A stretch of 34,986 nt of DNA. It comes from Candidatus Saccharimonadia bacterium. Lineage in GTDB: Bacteria; Patescibacteriota; Saccharimonadia; Saccharimonadales; Saccharimonadaceae. The notes under the pieces were generated by a model. It searched no databases, was not told where the DNA came from, and saw only the letters and a program-made list of their open reading frames with translations. The position numbers were made by a program, and so were the translations under genes. This document shows positions 25,591 to 32,579 of the stretch, piece after piece. The stretch covers positions 1-34,986 of the forward strand of contig JALQVV010000002.1 of the NCBI GenBank assembly GCA_023260255.1, written 5' to 3'. Positions within the stretch are counted from its first letter, which is position 1. The number at the start of each line of letters is the position of its first letter.

Positions 25591-26077
25591 TGCGCGGTGA
25601 GGATCGTTCTTGTATTATTACCCCGACAGCCGTGGAAAGAAATGTTGTACCCGCTCTGGTGAGTATGAGATCAGAGCTACATGTTAGCAGCAGGGCCAGT
25701 CGGACCCACGCACTCGGTCTCGTTCGATGTCGCGCACGTGCGCGCATGGCCGAGCGATCGGATCCATTACCATCCGGCAGTGAACTGTCAGTGACGCTGG
25801 CACGACGACCGGAGGGATCCATCAGCGGGCCCGACCCTCTTGTATCCTGCGGTCCCTGCGGGGGCACGTCGGACGACGGCATGCGCCGTGGCGAGAGGGC
25901 ATGGCACGTCTGATCGCGCTACAGAACCGGACTCGGAGTCTGTGCCCTGGGCGAGCGAAAGCACAGGACGGCGCGATCGCATCGCTCCTTTGCGAAGCCT
26001 GCCGCTATCATGGAACGACGGTACCCCGAGCACCCACGTGGTGGGCTGCCACAAACTTTTTCCACCTCGGGTGTACT

Positions 26078-26089
26078 GCCATAACCCGG
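26078..26089 (+). other. Putative retron a2 strand
   Basis: Core CCATAACCC (26079-26087) pairs with the a1 strand 490 bp upstream. The final hairpin can shorten to 9 bp (26088-26108) and stack directly on this helix without conflict. Confidence 0.6.
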
Positions 26090-26122
26090 TTCTCGCATAG
26101 CGGGAACCGGGCAACTTACTAT

Positions 26123-27148
26123 ATGAAGAGTAATCGAAATTATATACCACGCAAAAAGCACAGAGAGATCTGGACGCCGAACGAATACGAACTTGCTGTT
26201 CATCGTGAGTTTTTGCATGCGCTTTCATGGTTATCGAATAATCCTCAGGTCCACGCACCATTTATACCGCTGATTGCTCCAGAAAATGTGACTCTGTATG
26301 AACCGGGGGTTGTGTCGCGTTACGCCGTCGGAGGTCTTAAGGGCGGTGGTGTTCGGGCAAATGCCGAGCGGCATGCGAATAACCGGCATTTCTTTGTGAC
26401 GGATATCCGATCGGCATACACAAATGTCTCCATGGATCGACTCAATGAAAAGATGGCAGAGGCATTTACTCCTTCGACTGCGGGTTGGTTTAAAGAAATA
26501 CAGCAGTATTGGTGGCCTGACGGCCAAAAAGGTCTGCCGCAAGGCTCGCCATTATCGCCCTTTTTGTTTAATGTTTATTGTCACGACTTAGATGAGCGGA
26601 TCGGTGAAATAACCAAAGAGATGATGGGTGGTAAGCCTGTCTATACCAGATATATTGACGATATTACTGTTTCTGTTTCGGCTGAAAAGGACGGGGTTCC
26701 AAAATGGTTGGGCCGCAAGATTATTACTGCGATTCGGGAGTATGGGTTTGATGTAGCTGACCACAAGACTGCCTATATGAGTCTCGATCGCGGACCGCTG
26801 ACTATTACGGGAGTCCGCATCCAACCGGATGGAACGTTCTCGCTGCCGCATCAGCAGATTGTCGATGCTAAGGCAGCGGCATGGCAGTATGATTTAGAGG
26901 GCAGTCCTGATGCACCTGAATATGCTGATCGACTTCGTGGGTATTATGGTTTGGCATTATCGGTGTGTCCGCGAGGTACAGAAACGACAGAAGCCATGGA
27001 ACAACTCAGGGCAATGTTGCGCCGGCGAGTGATTGACTCGCATAGACAAGAAGCTGGGTATGAAGAAGACTTGAGGATGTCCGTTCCTAGGATAACAACT
27101 CAATCGAGCCATACGATAGGTCAGCTTGCACTCTTTGATATCTCATAA
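26123..27148 (+). CDS. Retron-type reverse transcriptase
   Basis: 341-residue RNA-dependent DNA polymerase. Motifs in order: NAERH at 80-84 (the retron NAxxH motif), motif A FFVTDIRSAY with catalytic D94, motif B GLPQGSPLSPFLFN at 137-150, motif C YTRYIDDITVS with D179-D180, motif D EYGFDVADHKT at 206-216, motif E TITGVRI at 227-233 (retron VTG), and LRGYYGLALSV in the thumb. These align in order with retron Ec86 RT as I remember it, including equal spacing from NAxxH to the motif A Asp. YIDD replaces the usual YADD. No maturase, endonuclease or fused effector domain is seen. I chose the ATG at 26123; an in-frame ATG at 25901 would translate through the structured RNA. No Shine-Dalgarno is visible, and the stem ending at 26111 is 11 nt upstream. 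Confidence 0.88.
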   Translation: MKSNRNYIPRKKHREIWTPNEYELAVHREFLHALSWLSNNPQVHAPFIPLIAPENVTLYEPGVVSRYAVGGLKGGGVRANAERHANNRHFFVTDIRSAYTNVSMDRLNEKMAEAFTPSTAGWFKEIQQYWWPDGQKGLPQGSPLSPFLFNVYCHDLDERIGEITKEMMGGKPVYTRYIDDITVSVSAEKDGVPKWLGRKIITAIREYGFDVADHKTAYMSLDRGPLTITGVRIQPDGTFSLPHQQIVDAKAAAWQYDLEGSPDAPEYADRLRGYYGLALSVCPRGTETTEAMEQLRAMLRRRVIDSHRQEAGYEEDLRMSVPRITTQSSHTIGQLALFDIS

Positions 27149-27170
27149 CCTATATCGAGCTTTTTGTATT

Positions 27171-27181
27171 TGATATACAAT
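27171..27181 (+). promoter_or_regulatory. Extended -10 promoter for the ABC transporter operon
   Basis: TGATATACAAT, with 9 nt between its end and the ATG at 27191. It gives the transporter its own transcript, separate from the RT. Confidence 0.55.
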
Positions 27182-27190
27182 GGAAAGCAT

Positions 27191-27946
27191 ATGACTATGA
27201 TCGAAGTAAAAGACTTGAAAAAGCGTTACGGCGACAAACAAGCCGTTGACGGTATTAGCTTTTCAGTAAAAAAAGGTGAAATTTTCGGTATTTTAGGACC
27301 GAACGGCGCCGGCAAAACGACGACGCTTGAAATGATGGAAACACTCCGCCCAATTGATAGCGGCGAAGTGATTATTGATGGTGTGAACGTTGCCAAAGAT
27401 CCGCAAAAAATCAAATACTTAATCGGTGTGCAGCCACAATCTCCAGCGTTTCAGGATAAGACACGATTGACCGAAGTGATCGAAATGTTTGCAGCGGCTT
27501 ATGGAGAAAAAGTTGACCCGATGGAATTCCTGCGTGATGTTGACTTGGAAGAAAAAGCAAAAAGTTATGTCGAAGATTTGTCCGGAGGTCAAAAGCAGCG
27601 CCTGAGTATCACGACTGCGCTTGTCCATGGGCCGAAAGTTTTCTTCTTGGACGAACCGACGACTGGGCTTGACCCCCAGGCACGTCGTCATCTATGGGAG
27701 CTGATTGAAAAAGTTCGTGACAAAGGCATCAGCGTTATTATGACGACCCACTATATGGATGAGGCCGAGATCCTGTGTGATCGCATCGCAATTATGGATA
27801 ACGGTAAAATTATTGCTATTGATACGCCAAAAAATCTTATCAAGGCACTGCTAAAACGTGGTTTCAAGAAAAAGCAAGAAGTAGAGCAGGCAAATCTTGA
27901 AGATGTGTTTATCGATCTGACCGGAAAGGGGCTTCGTGATGAATAA
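27191..27946 (+). CDS. ABC transporter ATP-binding protein
   Basis: ATPase that powers the following permease; the pair resembles drug or lipid exporters of the ABC-2 type. Walker A GPNGAGKTTT, signature LSGGQKQR, Walker B VFFLDEPTTGLDP and the switch His in MTTHYMDEAE are all intact. 251 residues from the ATG at 27191, chosen from the position of the promoter; another ATG lies two codons later. The C-terminus carries a Lys-rich stretch and ends EDVFIDLTGKGLRDE, common in this subfamily. The last bases overlap the permease start. Confidence 0.93.
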   Translation: MTMIEVKDLKKRYGDKQAVDGISFSVKKGEIFGILGPNGAGKTTTLEMMETLRPIDSGEVIIDGVNVAKDPQKIKYLIGVQPQSPAFQDKTRLTEVIEMFAAAYGEKVDPMEFLRDVDLEEKAKSYVEDLSGGQKQRLSITTALVHGPKVFFLDEPTTGLDPQARRHLWELIEKVRDKGISVIMTTHYMDEAEILCDRIAIMDNGKIIAIDTPKNLIKALLKRGFKKKQEVEQANLEDVFIDLTGKGLRDE

Positions 27947-29048
27947 ATCACTCTACACTGTTGCAACGTTCGTTCGCATTAATACGAAACGCTATTTTCG
28001 CGATCGACTGGCTATTTTTTTCACGGTTATTTTTCCGCTCATCTTTCTGTTTGTATTCGGAAGCTTGAATTCTGGCAGTGGCAATATTTCGTTCCGTGTC
28101 GCATTACTCAATCAGTCGGATAGTACATTTGCCAGTGATTTTGTGAAGCAGGCCAAGGACAGTGGCATTTTCAAGATCAGTGATGAAGCAACGACACTTG
28201 ATAAAGCGAAAGATCTGATGACCAAATCACAGCTGGATGCGGCGATTGTGCTGCCAAAAGATTTTGGCACGGTCAAACCGGGACAATCGGTGCCAAGTGG
28301 TCAGGCCGAGGTGATCTATACGCAGAATAATGCGCAATCTGGCACAGCGCTCAGTTCGGTGCTTGAAAGCCAGTTTAAGGCCATTAACGCCAAATTAGTG
28401 ACTGTACAAACACCGTTTACGGTGAAGTCAGAACAGCTGAGTCAAAAGAGTTTGTCGGCATTTGATTATACTTTTGCAGGGCTTCTTGGGTTTTCGATCA
28501 TCGGTATGGGTATCTTTGGACCAATGAATGTCTTTCCAGAACTCAAAAAGATGGGTATTCTTCGCCGTCTCAGCACGACACCACTCAAAGTCTGGCAGTA
28601 TTTCTTATCAACCATGATCGGACAGCTTATCATTGGTTCACTAGCGCTCGCTGCAATGTTCGTGGTTGCGATCCTGGTGTTCCACCTGAAAATTGTCGGC
28701 AACTGGCTTGAACTTGCCGCCTTTCTTGGACTTGGAGTTGTTACAATCCTTGGTATAGGGTTGGCCCTCGGTGGGTGGGCACAAAATGAACGTCAAGCTG
28801 CGCCGCTATCCAACATTATTGTTTTCCCAATGATGTTTCTTTCGGGTACCTTTTTCCCGCGGTATATCATGCCGGAATGGCTACAAAACGTGTCTGGCTT
28901 TTTGCCACTCACACCGATTATTGACGGTATCCGTTTGATTGCGACCGAGGGTAAACACCTTTGGGAGATTGCACCGCAACTTGGTCTCATCGGTATTTGG
29001 CTAGTCGTTATCTATATTATTGCCTTCCGTGTCTTCCGTTGGGAGTAA
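27939..29048 (+). CDS. ABC-2 type transporter permease
   Basis: Membrane part of the ABC exporter. One N-terminal helix (LAIFFTVIFPLIFLFVFGSL, about 25-44), an outer domain of about 130 residues, then about five C-terminal helices, including GLLGFSIIGMGIFGPMNVF and PLSNIIVFPMMFLSGTFFPR, the classic ABC-2 signature region. 369 residues from the ATG at 27939, which overlaps the ATPase stop; a GTG one codon earlier is also possible. GGAAAGGGG lies 8 nt upstream as ribosome site. Substrate not predictable. Confidence 0.9.
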   Translation: MNKSLYTVATFVRINTKRYFRDRLAIFFTVIFPLIFLFVFGSLNSGSGNISFRVALLNQSDSTFASDFVKQAKDSGIFKISDEATTLDKAKDLMTKSQLDAAIVLPKDFGTVKPGQSVPSGQAEVIYTQNNAQSGTALSSVLESQFKAINAKLVTVQTPFTVKSEQLSQKSLSAFDYTFAGLLGFSIIGMGIFGPMNVFPELKKMGILRRLSTTPLKVWQYFLSTMIGQLIIGSLALAAMFVVAILVFHLKIVGNWLELAAFLGLGVVTILGIGLALGGWAQNERQAAPLSNIIVFPMMFLSGTFFPRYIMPEWLQNVSGFLPLTPIIDGIRLIATEGKHLWEIAPQLGLIGIWLVVIYIIAFRVFRWE

Positions 29049-29056
29049 TAACCTAC

Positions 29057-29062
29057 TATAAT
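29057..29062 (+). promoter_or_regulatory. -10 box for the gatCAB operon
   Basis: TATAAT, 6 nt before the gatC ATG at 29069, with no Shine-Dalgarno site: leaderless. Confidence 0.6.
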
Positions 29063-29068
29063 AAACAT

Positions 29069-29362
29069 ATGACCACCGCCATCTCTCGTGATGATGTGCT
29101 GCATTTGGCACAACTATCCAACTTGCAACTGAGTGATGATGAAATCACTGCTCTTCAGACCGATCTTGGTAGTATTCTTGGCTATGTGGCACAACTGAGT
29201 GAACTCGATACGAGCGGCGTTGAACCAACATATCAGGTGACTGATCTAGAGAACATTTGGCGTCAGGATGAAATACAGCCGCATGGGGCCGGTCGTGAGC
29301 AACTACTTGCACTCGCACCGCAGCAACAAGATTATCAAATAAAAGTCCCGAAAGTTCTCTAA
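29069..29362 (+). CDS. gatC: Asp-tRNA(Asn)/Glu-tRNA(Gln) amidotransferase subunit C
   Basis: 97-residue small subunit that ties GatA and GatB together. Family pattern: ISRDDVLHLAQLSNLQLSDD, then VAQLSELDTSGVEPTYQV and WRQDEIQPHG. I chose the ATG at 29069 from the family N-terminus and from the TATAAT box 6 nt upstream; the open frame continues upstream into the permease gene. One base separates it from gatA. Confidence 0.92.
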   Translation: MTTAISRDDVLHLAQLSNLQLSDDEITALQTDLGSILGYVAQLSELDTSGVEPTYQVTDLENIWRQDEIQPHGAGREQLLALAPQQQDYQIKVPKVL

Positions 29363-29363
29363 T

Positions 29364-30734
29364 ATGACTGCTATTTCTGATTTTATCGATAGCTCAGCAA
29401 CTGACAATGTAAAGAAGGCAATTGCTGCAGCCAAAGAAAACGAGTCGATTCATGCGCTCCTAAGCCTCACCGAAGAGCGGGCACTGGAACGAGCTACTTT
29501 GGTTGATAAGGGCGAAATAACGGGCCGACTGGCTGGCGTACCATTTGTTGCCAAAGATAATTTTATGACGCTTGGCGGTACGACAACCGCTGCGAGCCAT
29601 TTCCTAGAACAGTTTGAAGCGCCATTGCAGGCGACGGTGATTGAGCGGCTCGAAGCTGAAGGGGCAATTTGTATTGGCAAAACAAATCTGGACGCGTTTG
29701 CTCATGGTGGCAGTACCGAAAACTCTGCGTTTGGTCCAACACTTAATTCGGCTGATCCAACCCGTGTCGCGGGTGGTTCGTCTGGTGGTTCAGCGGTTGC
29801 AACAGCGCTTGGTATTGTGCCGTTTGCAATCGGTACCGATACCGGCGGATCAATTCGTCAACCAGCAAGCTTCAACGGAGTCGTTGGCGTGAAGCCGACC
29901 TATGGTACCGTGAGTCGCTATGGAGTGGTGGCAATGGCGAGCAGCACCGATACAATTGGTTGTTTCGCTACGACCGCACATGACGCCGAACTCGTGATGG
30001 ATATCATGGCCGGGCGGGACGATCGCGATATGACGACTTTGCCAGATTTTTTTGCGCCAGCAGAGGCACCGACAGCACTAAAAGTTGGTGTGATCAAAGA
30101 ATTTATGACCGATGATGTCGATGCAGGTGTGCGGCAACAGGTTGCGACGTACGTCGAATCACTGAAGGCTGCCGGACACATCGTCGAAGAGGTAAGCATG
30201 TCGATGCTCAAGTATGCGCTTGCTATGTACTACATTATCGTCCCGGCCGAAATCAGCAGTAATTTATCGCGGTATGATGGTGTGCGTTATGGTAGGCGAG
30301 CCGAAGCGGGCAACCTATCAGAGCTTTACGGAAAGTCACGTGACGAAGGTTTTATGGCCGAAAACAAACGACGCATTATGATTGGCAGTTACGTATTGTC
30401 GAGTGGTTATTTTGATGCGTATTATTTGCAGGCGCAGAAGGCCCGAACGCTGCTTATTAATGAATTTAACGAACTGTTCAAAACATATGATGTTCTTGTT
30501 GGACCCGTGGCGCCAACGCCTGCGTTTAAGCTCGGTGAAAACACGGCCGATCCTGTCAAAATGTATCTGGCGGATATTATGACGGTCCCTGCTAGCCTTG
30601 CGGGATTGCCAGCTATAAGCGTGCCTGCGGGTACGACCGATGAAGGATTGCCTGTCGGTGTGCAGCTGATTGGTCAGCGCCGCGATGACGCCAAGTTGTT
30701 AGCGCTCGCAGCAAGCCAGGAGGAAGCAGCATAA
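29364..30734 (+). CDS. gatA: Asp-tRNA(Asn)/Glu-tRNA(Gln) amidotransferase subunit A
   Basis: Amidase that frees ammonia from glutamine for conversion of misacylated Glu-tRNA(Gln) or Asp-tRNA(Asn). The Ser-cisSer-Lys triad is present with family spacing: K64 in VAKDNF, S139 in AGGSSGGSA, S163 in TDTGGSIRQP. 456 residues is a little short for GatA, and the C-terminus ends soon after PVGVQLIGQRRDD. Its stop shares one base with the next start (TAATG), which is not gatB but a small membrane protein. Confidence 0.95.
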   Translation: MTAISDFIDSSATDNVKKAIAAAKENESIHALLSLTEERALERATLVDKGEITGRLAGVPFVAKDNFMTLGGTTTAASHFLEQFEAPLQATVIERLEAEGAICIGKTNLDAFAHGGSTENSAFGPTLNSADPTRVAGGSSGGSAVATALGIVPFAIGTDTGGSIRQPASFNGVVGVKPTYGTVSRYGVVAMASSTDTIGCFATTAHDAELVMDIMAGRDDRDMTTLPDFFAPAEAPTALKVGVIKEFMTDDVDAGVRQQVATYVESLKAAGHIVEEVSMSMLKYALAMYYIIVPAEISSNLSRYDGVRYGRRAEAGNLSELYGKSRDEGFMAENKRRIMIGSYVLSSGYFDAYYLQAQKARTLLINEFNELFKTYDVLVGPVAPTPAFKLGENTADPVKMYLADIMTVPASLAGLPAISVPAGTTDEGLPVGVQLIGQRRDDAKLLALAASQEEAA

Positions 30735-31150
30735 TGGATGGCAGTTTAATCTTCCTTTTTGCCGCGATTATCATTGTTGGCGTCCTCCTGTTTGCGGCTA
30801 TCACCTTTGGCAAGCGTGGCGGCTCGCTCGATATCGAGAAATACCGTAGTCGCTGGCTGAGTATCGAGCAGTCGCTGGTCCGTGATAATGAAGCGAGTTA
30901 TCATATGGCCATTTTGAATGCTGACAAGCTGGTCGATCAAGCCCTGCGTGATAAGGGTTTTTCTGGCCAGACAATGGGTGATCGATTGAAATCGGCGAAA
31001 GATGCATTGCCGCATCGCGACGCAATATGGACGGCGCATAAACTCCGCAATCAAATCGCGCATGAACCTGATGTCAAAATCAACTACAATCATGCACGCC
31101 AAGCACTTGCACAGTTTAAACAAACCCTAAAAGATTTGGGGGCAATATAA
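30734..31150 (+). CDS. Small membrane protein with HEPN-like R-x4-H motif
   Basis: 138 residues. An N-terminal hydrophobic helix (about 5-25, LIFLFAAIIIVGVLLFAAI) is followed by a soluble helical domain. That domain holds ADKLVDQALRDKG and HKLRNQIAHEP, where R105-N106-x3-H110 fits the HEPN superfamily R-x4-6-H motif; some HEPN proteins are RNases and others only bind nucleotides or partners. It sits between gatA and gatB with one-base overlaps on both sides (TAATG), so it is made together with the amidotransferase. I do not recognise a named family. A tRNA-linked role is suggested only by position. Confidence 0.7.
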   Translation: MDGSLIFLFAAIIIVGVLLFAAITFGKRGGSLDIEKYRSRWLSIEQSLVRDNEASYHMAILNADKLVDQALRDKGFSGQTMGDRLKSAKDALPHRDAIWTAHKLRNQIAHEPDVKINYNHARQALAQFKQTLKDLGAI

Positions 31151-32577
31151 TGACGAAATATGAAATGACCATTGGTATTGAGTGTCACGTGCAGCTTGCA
31201 ACAGTGACAAAATTGTTCAGCCCTGCCGACAACGATGCTCGCAGTAAAGATCCAAACAGCGTCGTCCACCCCATTGATTATGGGCTGCCTGGTATGTTGC
31301 CGATCCTTAATCGCCAAGCAGTCACATTAGCCGTTCGTGCCGGTAAAGCGCTGAATGCCAAGATTGCCAATACTAGTCGATTCGATCGTAAGCACTATTT
31401 CTATCCAGACTTACCAAATGGCTATCAGATTACCCAGATGTACTATCCGACAATCCTCGCAGGATTAGTTGAAGCGCCGATGGAAGACGGAGCGACAGTC
31501 AAAGTTCGTATTCACCATGCGCACATCGAATCTGACGCCGGCAAACTGAGCCACTACGGCGACTATAGCTTGGTTGATTTAAACCGTGCGGGCACGCCAC
31601 TGATCGAAATCGTATCCGAACCTGACATGCACTCACCGCAGGAAGCAAAAGCCTATGCGGCCGAACTGCATAAATTGATGACATATGCCGGTGTGACATT
31701 TGGTGATTTGTATCATGGCAACATGCGTTTTGATGTTAATATTTCCGTGGCACCAGAGGGTTCAACAGAACTAGGTAAGCGTGCCGAAATCAAAAACCTC
31801 AACTCGTTCCGTAGCGTTGAGCGCGCAGCCGAGTATGAATTTAAACGACAAGTCGCCCTGCTCGAAAAAGGTGAACGAGTCGTCCAGGAAACCCGCGGTT
31901 GGGACGACGCAACCGGTAAAACCACCAGTCAACGCAGCAAAGAAGATGCTCAAGATTATCGCTATATGCCTGATCCAGATATTCCGCCCGTTATCCTCGC
32001 CGACGAAGAAATCGCAGCTATCCAAGCGGAAGTGCCTGAGTTGCCACCGTATTACCGCGAAAAATGGGCAAATCTAGGGCTTGATAAGTCGGTCATTGAC
32101 TCGATTTTGGCGCATCAAAGCTATGCAGTCCTACTGGCCACCATTCAAGACCAAGCCGGTGACGATAAGATGAAACGCGTCGCGCACTGGTTTGCCAGCG
32201 GTGTCTCAACCGACGAAGAAACCGCGGAAGTCGCGAGCAATTTTGTGCCCGAAGGTTTTATTGAACTGGCCGACATGGTAGATAAAAACGAGTTGTCGAG
32301 TACAGCGGCTAAAGAAGTGTTTAACGAACTACTGAATAGCGACAAGACTCCACGCGAAATTGCCGAAGCCAGAAACTTACTGCAGGTTAGTGATGAAGGC
32401 GCAATTGCTGCAATCGTCGACGAAGTTTTGGCCGATCCTGCCAGTGCCAAAGCTGTCGAAGATATCAAAGCCGGCAACGACAAAGCAATTGGATTCCTAG
32501 TTGGCCAAATTATGAAAAAATCCCAAGGCAAAGCCAACCCTGCTTTGGCCCAAAAACTCATCAGGGAGCGTTTGTAA
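31150..32577 (+). CDS. gatB: Asp-tRNA(Asn)/Glu-tRNA(Gln) amidotransferase subunit B
   Basis: Subunit that binds the misacylated tRNA, activates its side chain with ATP and joins it to ammonia coming from GatA. Seen: TIGIECHVQLATVTKLFSP, HYFYPDLPNGYQITQ, DLNRAGTPLIEIVSEPD, RAEIKNLNSFRSV and DYRYMPDPDIPP. The helical and YqeY-like tail ends in GKANPALAQKLIRERL, typical of complete GatB. 475 residues is standard. The start overlaps the stop of the HEPN-like gene by one base. Confidence 0.96.
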   Translation: MTKYEMTIGIECHVQLATVTKLFSPADNDARSKDPNSVVHPIDYGLPGMLPILNRQAVTLAVRAGKALNAKIANTSRFDRKHYFYPDLPNGYQITQMYYPTILAGLVEAPMEDGATVKVRIHHAHIESDAGKLSHYGDYSLVDLNRAGTPLIEIVSEPDMHSPQEAKAYAAELHKLMTYAGVTFGDLYHGNMRFDVNISVAPEGSTELGKRAEIKNLNSFRSVERAAEYEFKRQVALLEKGERVVQETRGWDDATGKTTSQRSKEDAQDYRYMPDPDIPPVILADEEIAAIQAEVPELPPYYREKWANLGLDKSVIDSILAHQSYAVLLATIQDQAGDDKMKRVAHWFASGVSTDEETAEVASNFVPEGFIELADMVDKNELSSTAAKEVFNELLNSDKTPREIAEARNLLQVSDEGAIAAIVDEVLADPASAKAVEDIKAGNDKAIGFLVGQIMKKSQGKANPALAQKLIRERL

Positions 32578-32579
32578 TC

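Larger units (their letters stand above)
25572..26111 (+). ncRNA. Large structured RNA upstream of the reverse transcriptase (retron-like msr-msd)
   Basis: The 570-bp gap before the RT gene is GC-rich (60-72% in lines counted by hand, against about 45% in the RT gene) and full of complementary helices. Closing helix: 25581-25589 with 26079-26087, 9 bp perfect, extendable by G-U pairs to 25579/26089. Inside: 25646-25649+25653-25660 with 25670-25681; 25693-25697 with 25702-25707; 25713-25719 with 25748-25754, capped by 25727-25735 with 25740-25747; 25759-25763 with 25772-25776; 25835-25843 with 25891-25899, enclosing 25848-25866 and 25876-25889; 25911-25920 with 25970-25979, enclosing 25938-25945 with 25961-25969; 25982-25985 with 25992-25995; 26019-26030 with 26066-26078, enclosing 26033-26045. 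A 12-bp hairpin (26085-26096/26100-26111, loop ATA) ends it. This fits a retron template RNA, though far longer than most. The msr/msd boundary is not resolved. Confidence 0.75.

Noticed and set aside
25590-25618. Promoter TTGCGC with 17-bp spacer and TATTAT
   Set aside because: Spacing is right, but it would start the RNA downstream of the a1 strand and destroy the closing helix. Kept only as a possible secondary start.
25590-25913. 107-codon open frame on the plus strand, and overlapping minus-strand frames of 109, 157 and 99 codons
   Set aside because: They overlap one another and the structured RNA, have Arg/Ser/Pro-rich compositions typical of GC-rich non-coding sequence, and show no motif or ribosome site.
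25921-25930. ACAGAACCGG, similar to the 3' core of RNase P RNA
   Set aside because: The other RNase P landmarks (GAGGAAAGUCC near the 5' end, the AGA-N-A-N-A core) are absent, so this is chance similarity.
25901-26122. In-frame N-terminal extension of the reverse transcriptase from an ATG at 25901
   Set aside because: These 74 codons run through strongly paired RNA helices with high GC, and the RT family alignment does not need them. The ATG at 26123 gives a normal length.
25572-27148. Diversity-generating retroelement
   Set aside because: Motif B is LPQGSP rather than the DGR-type IGNLTSQ pattern, and I found no template/variable repeat pair with adenine-specific differences.
25572-27190. 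Group II intron
   Set aside because: No domain V-like hairpin follows the RT, the RT has no maturase or endonuclease part, and its motifs (NAxxH, ITG) are of retron type.
28961-29068. N-terminal extension of gatC into the permease gene
   Set aside because: It overlaps the real permease coding sequence, and the family N-terminus and promoter both fit the ATG at 29069.
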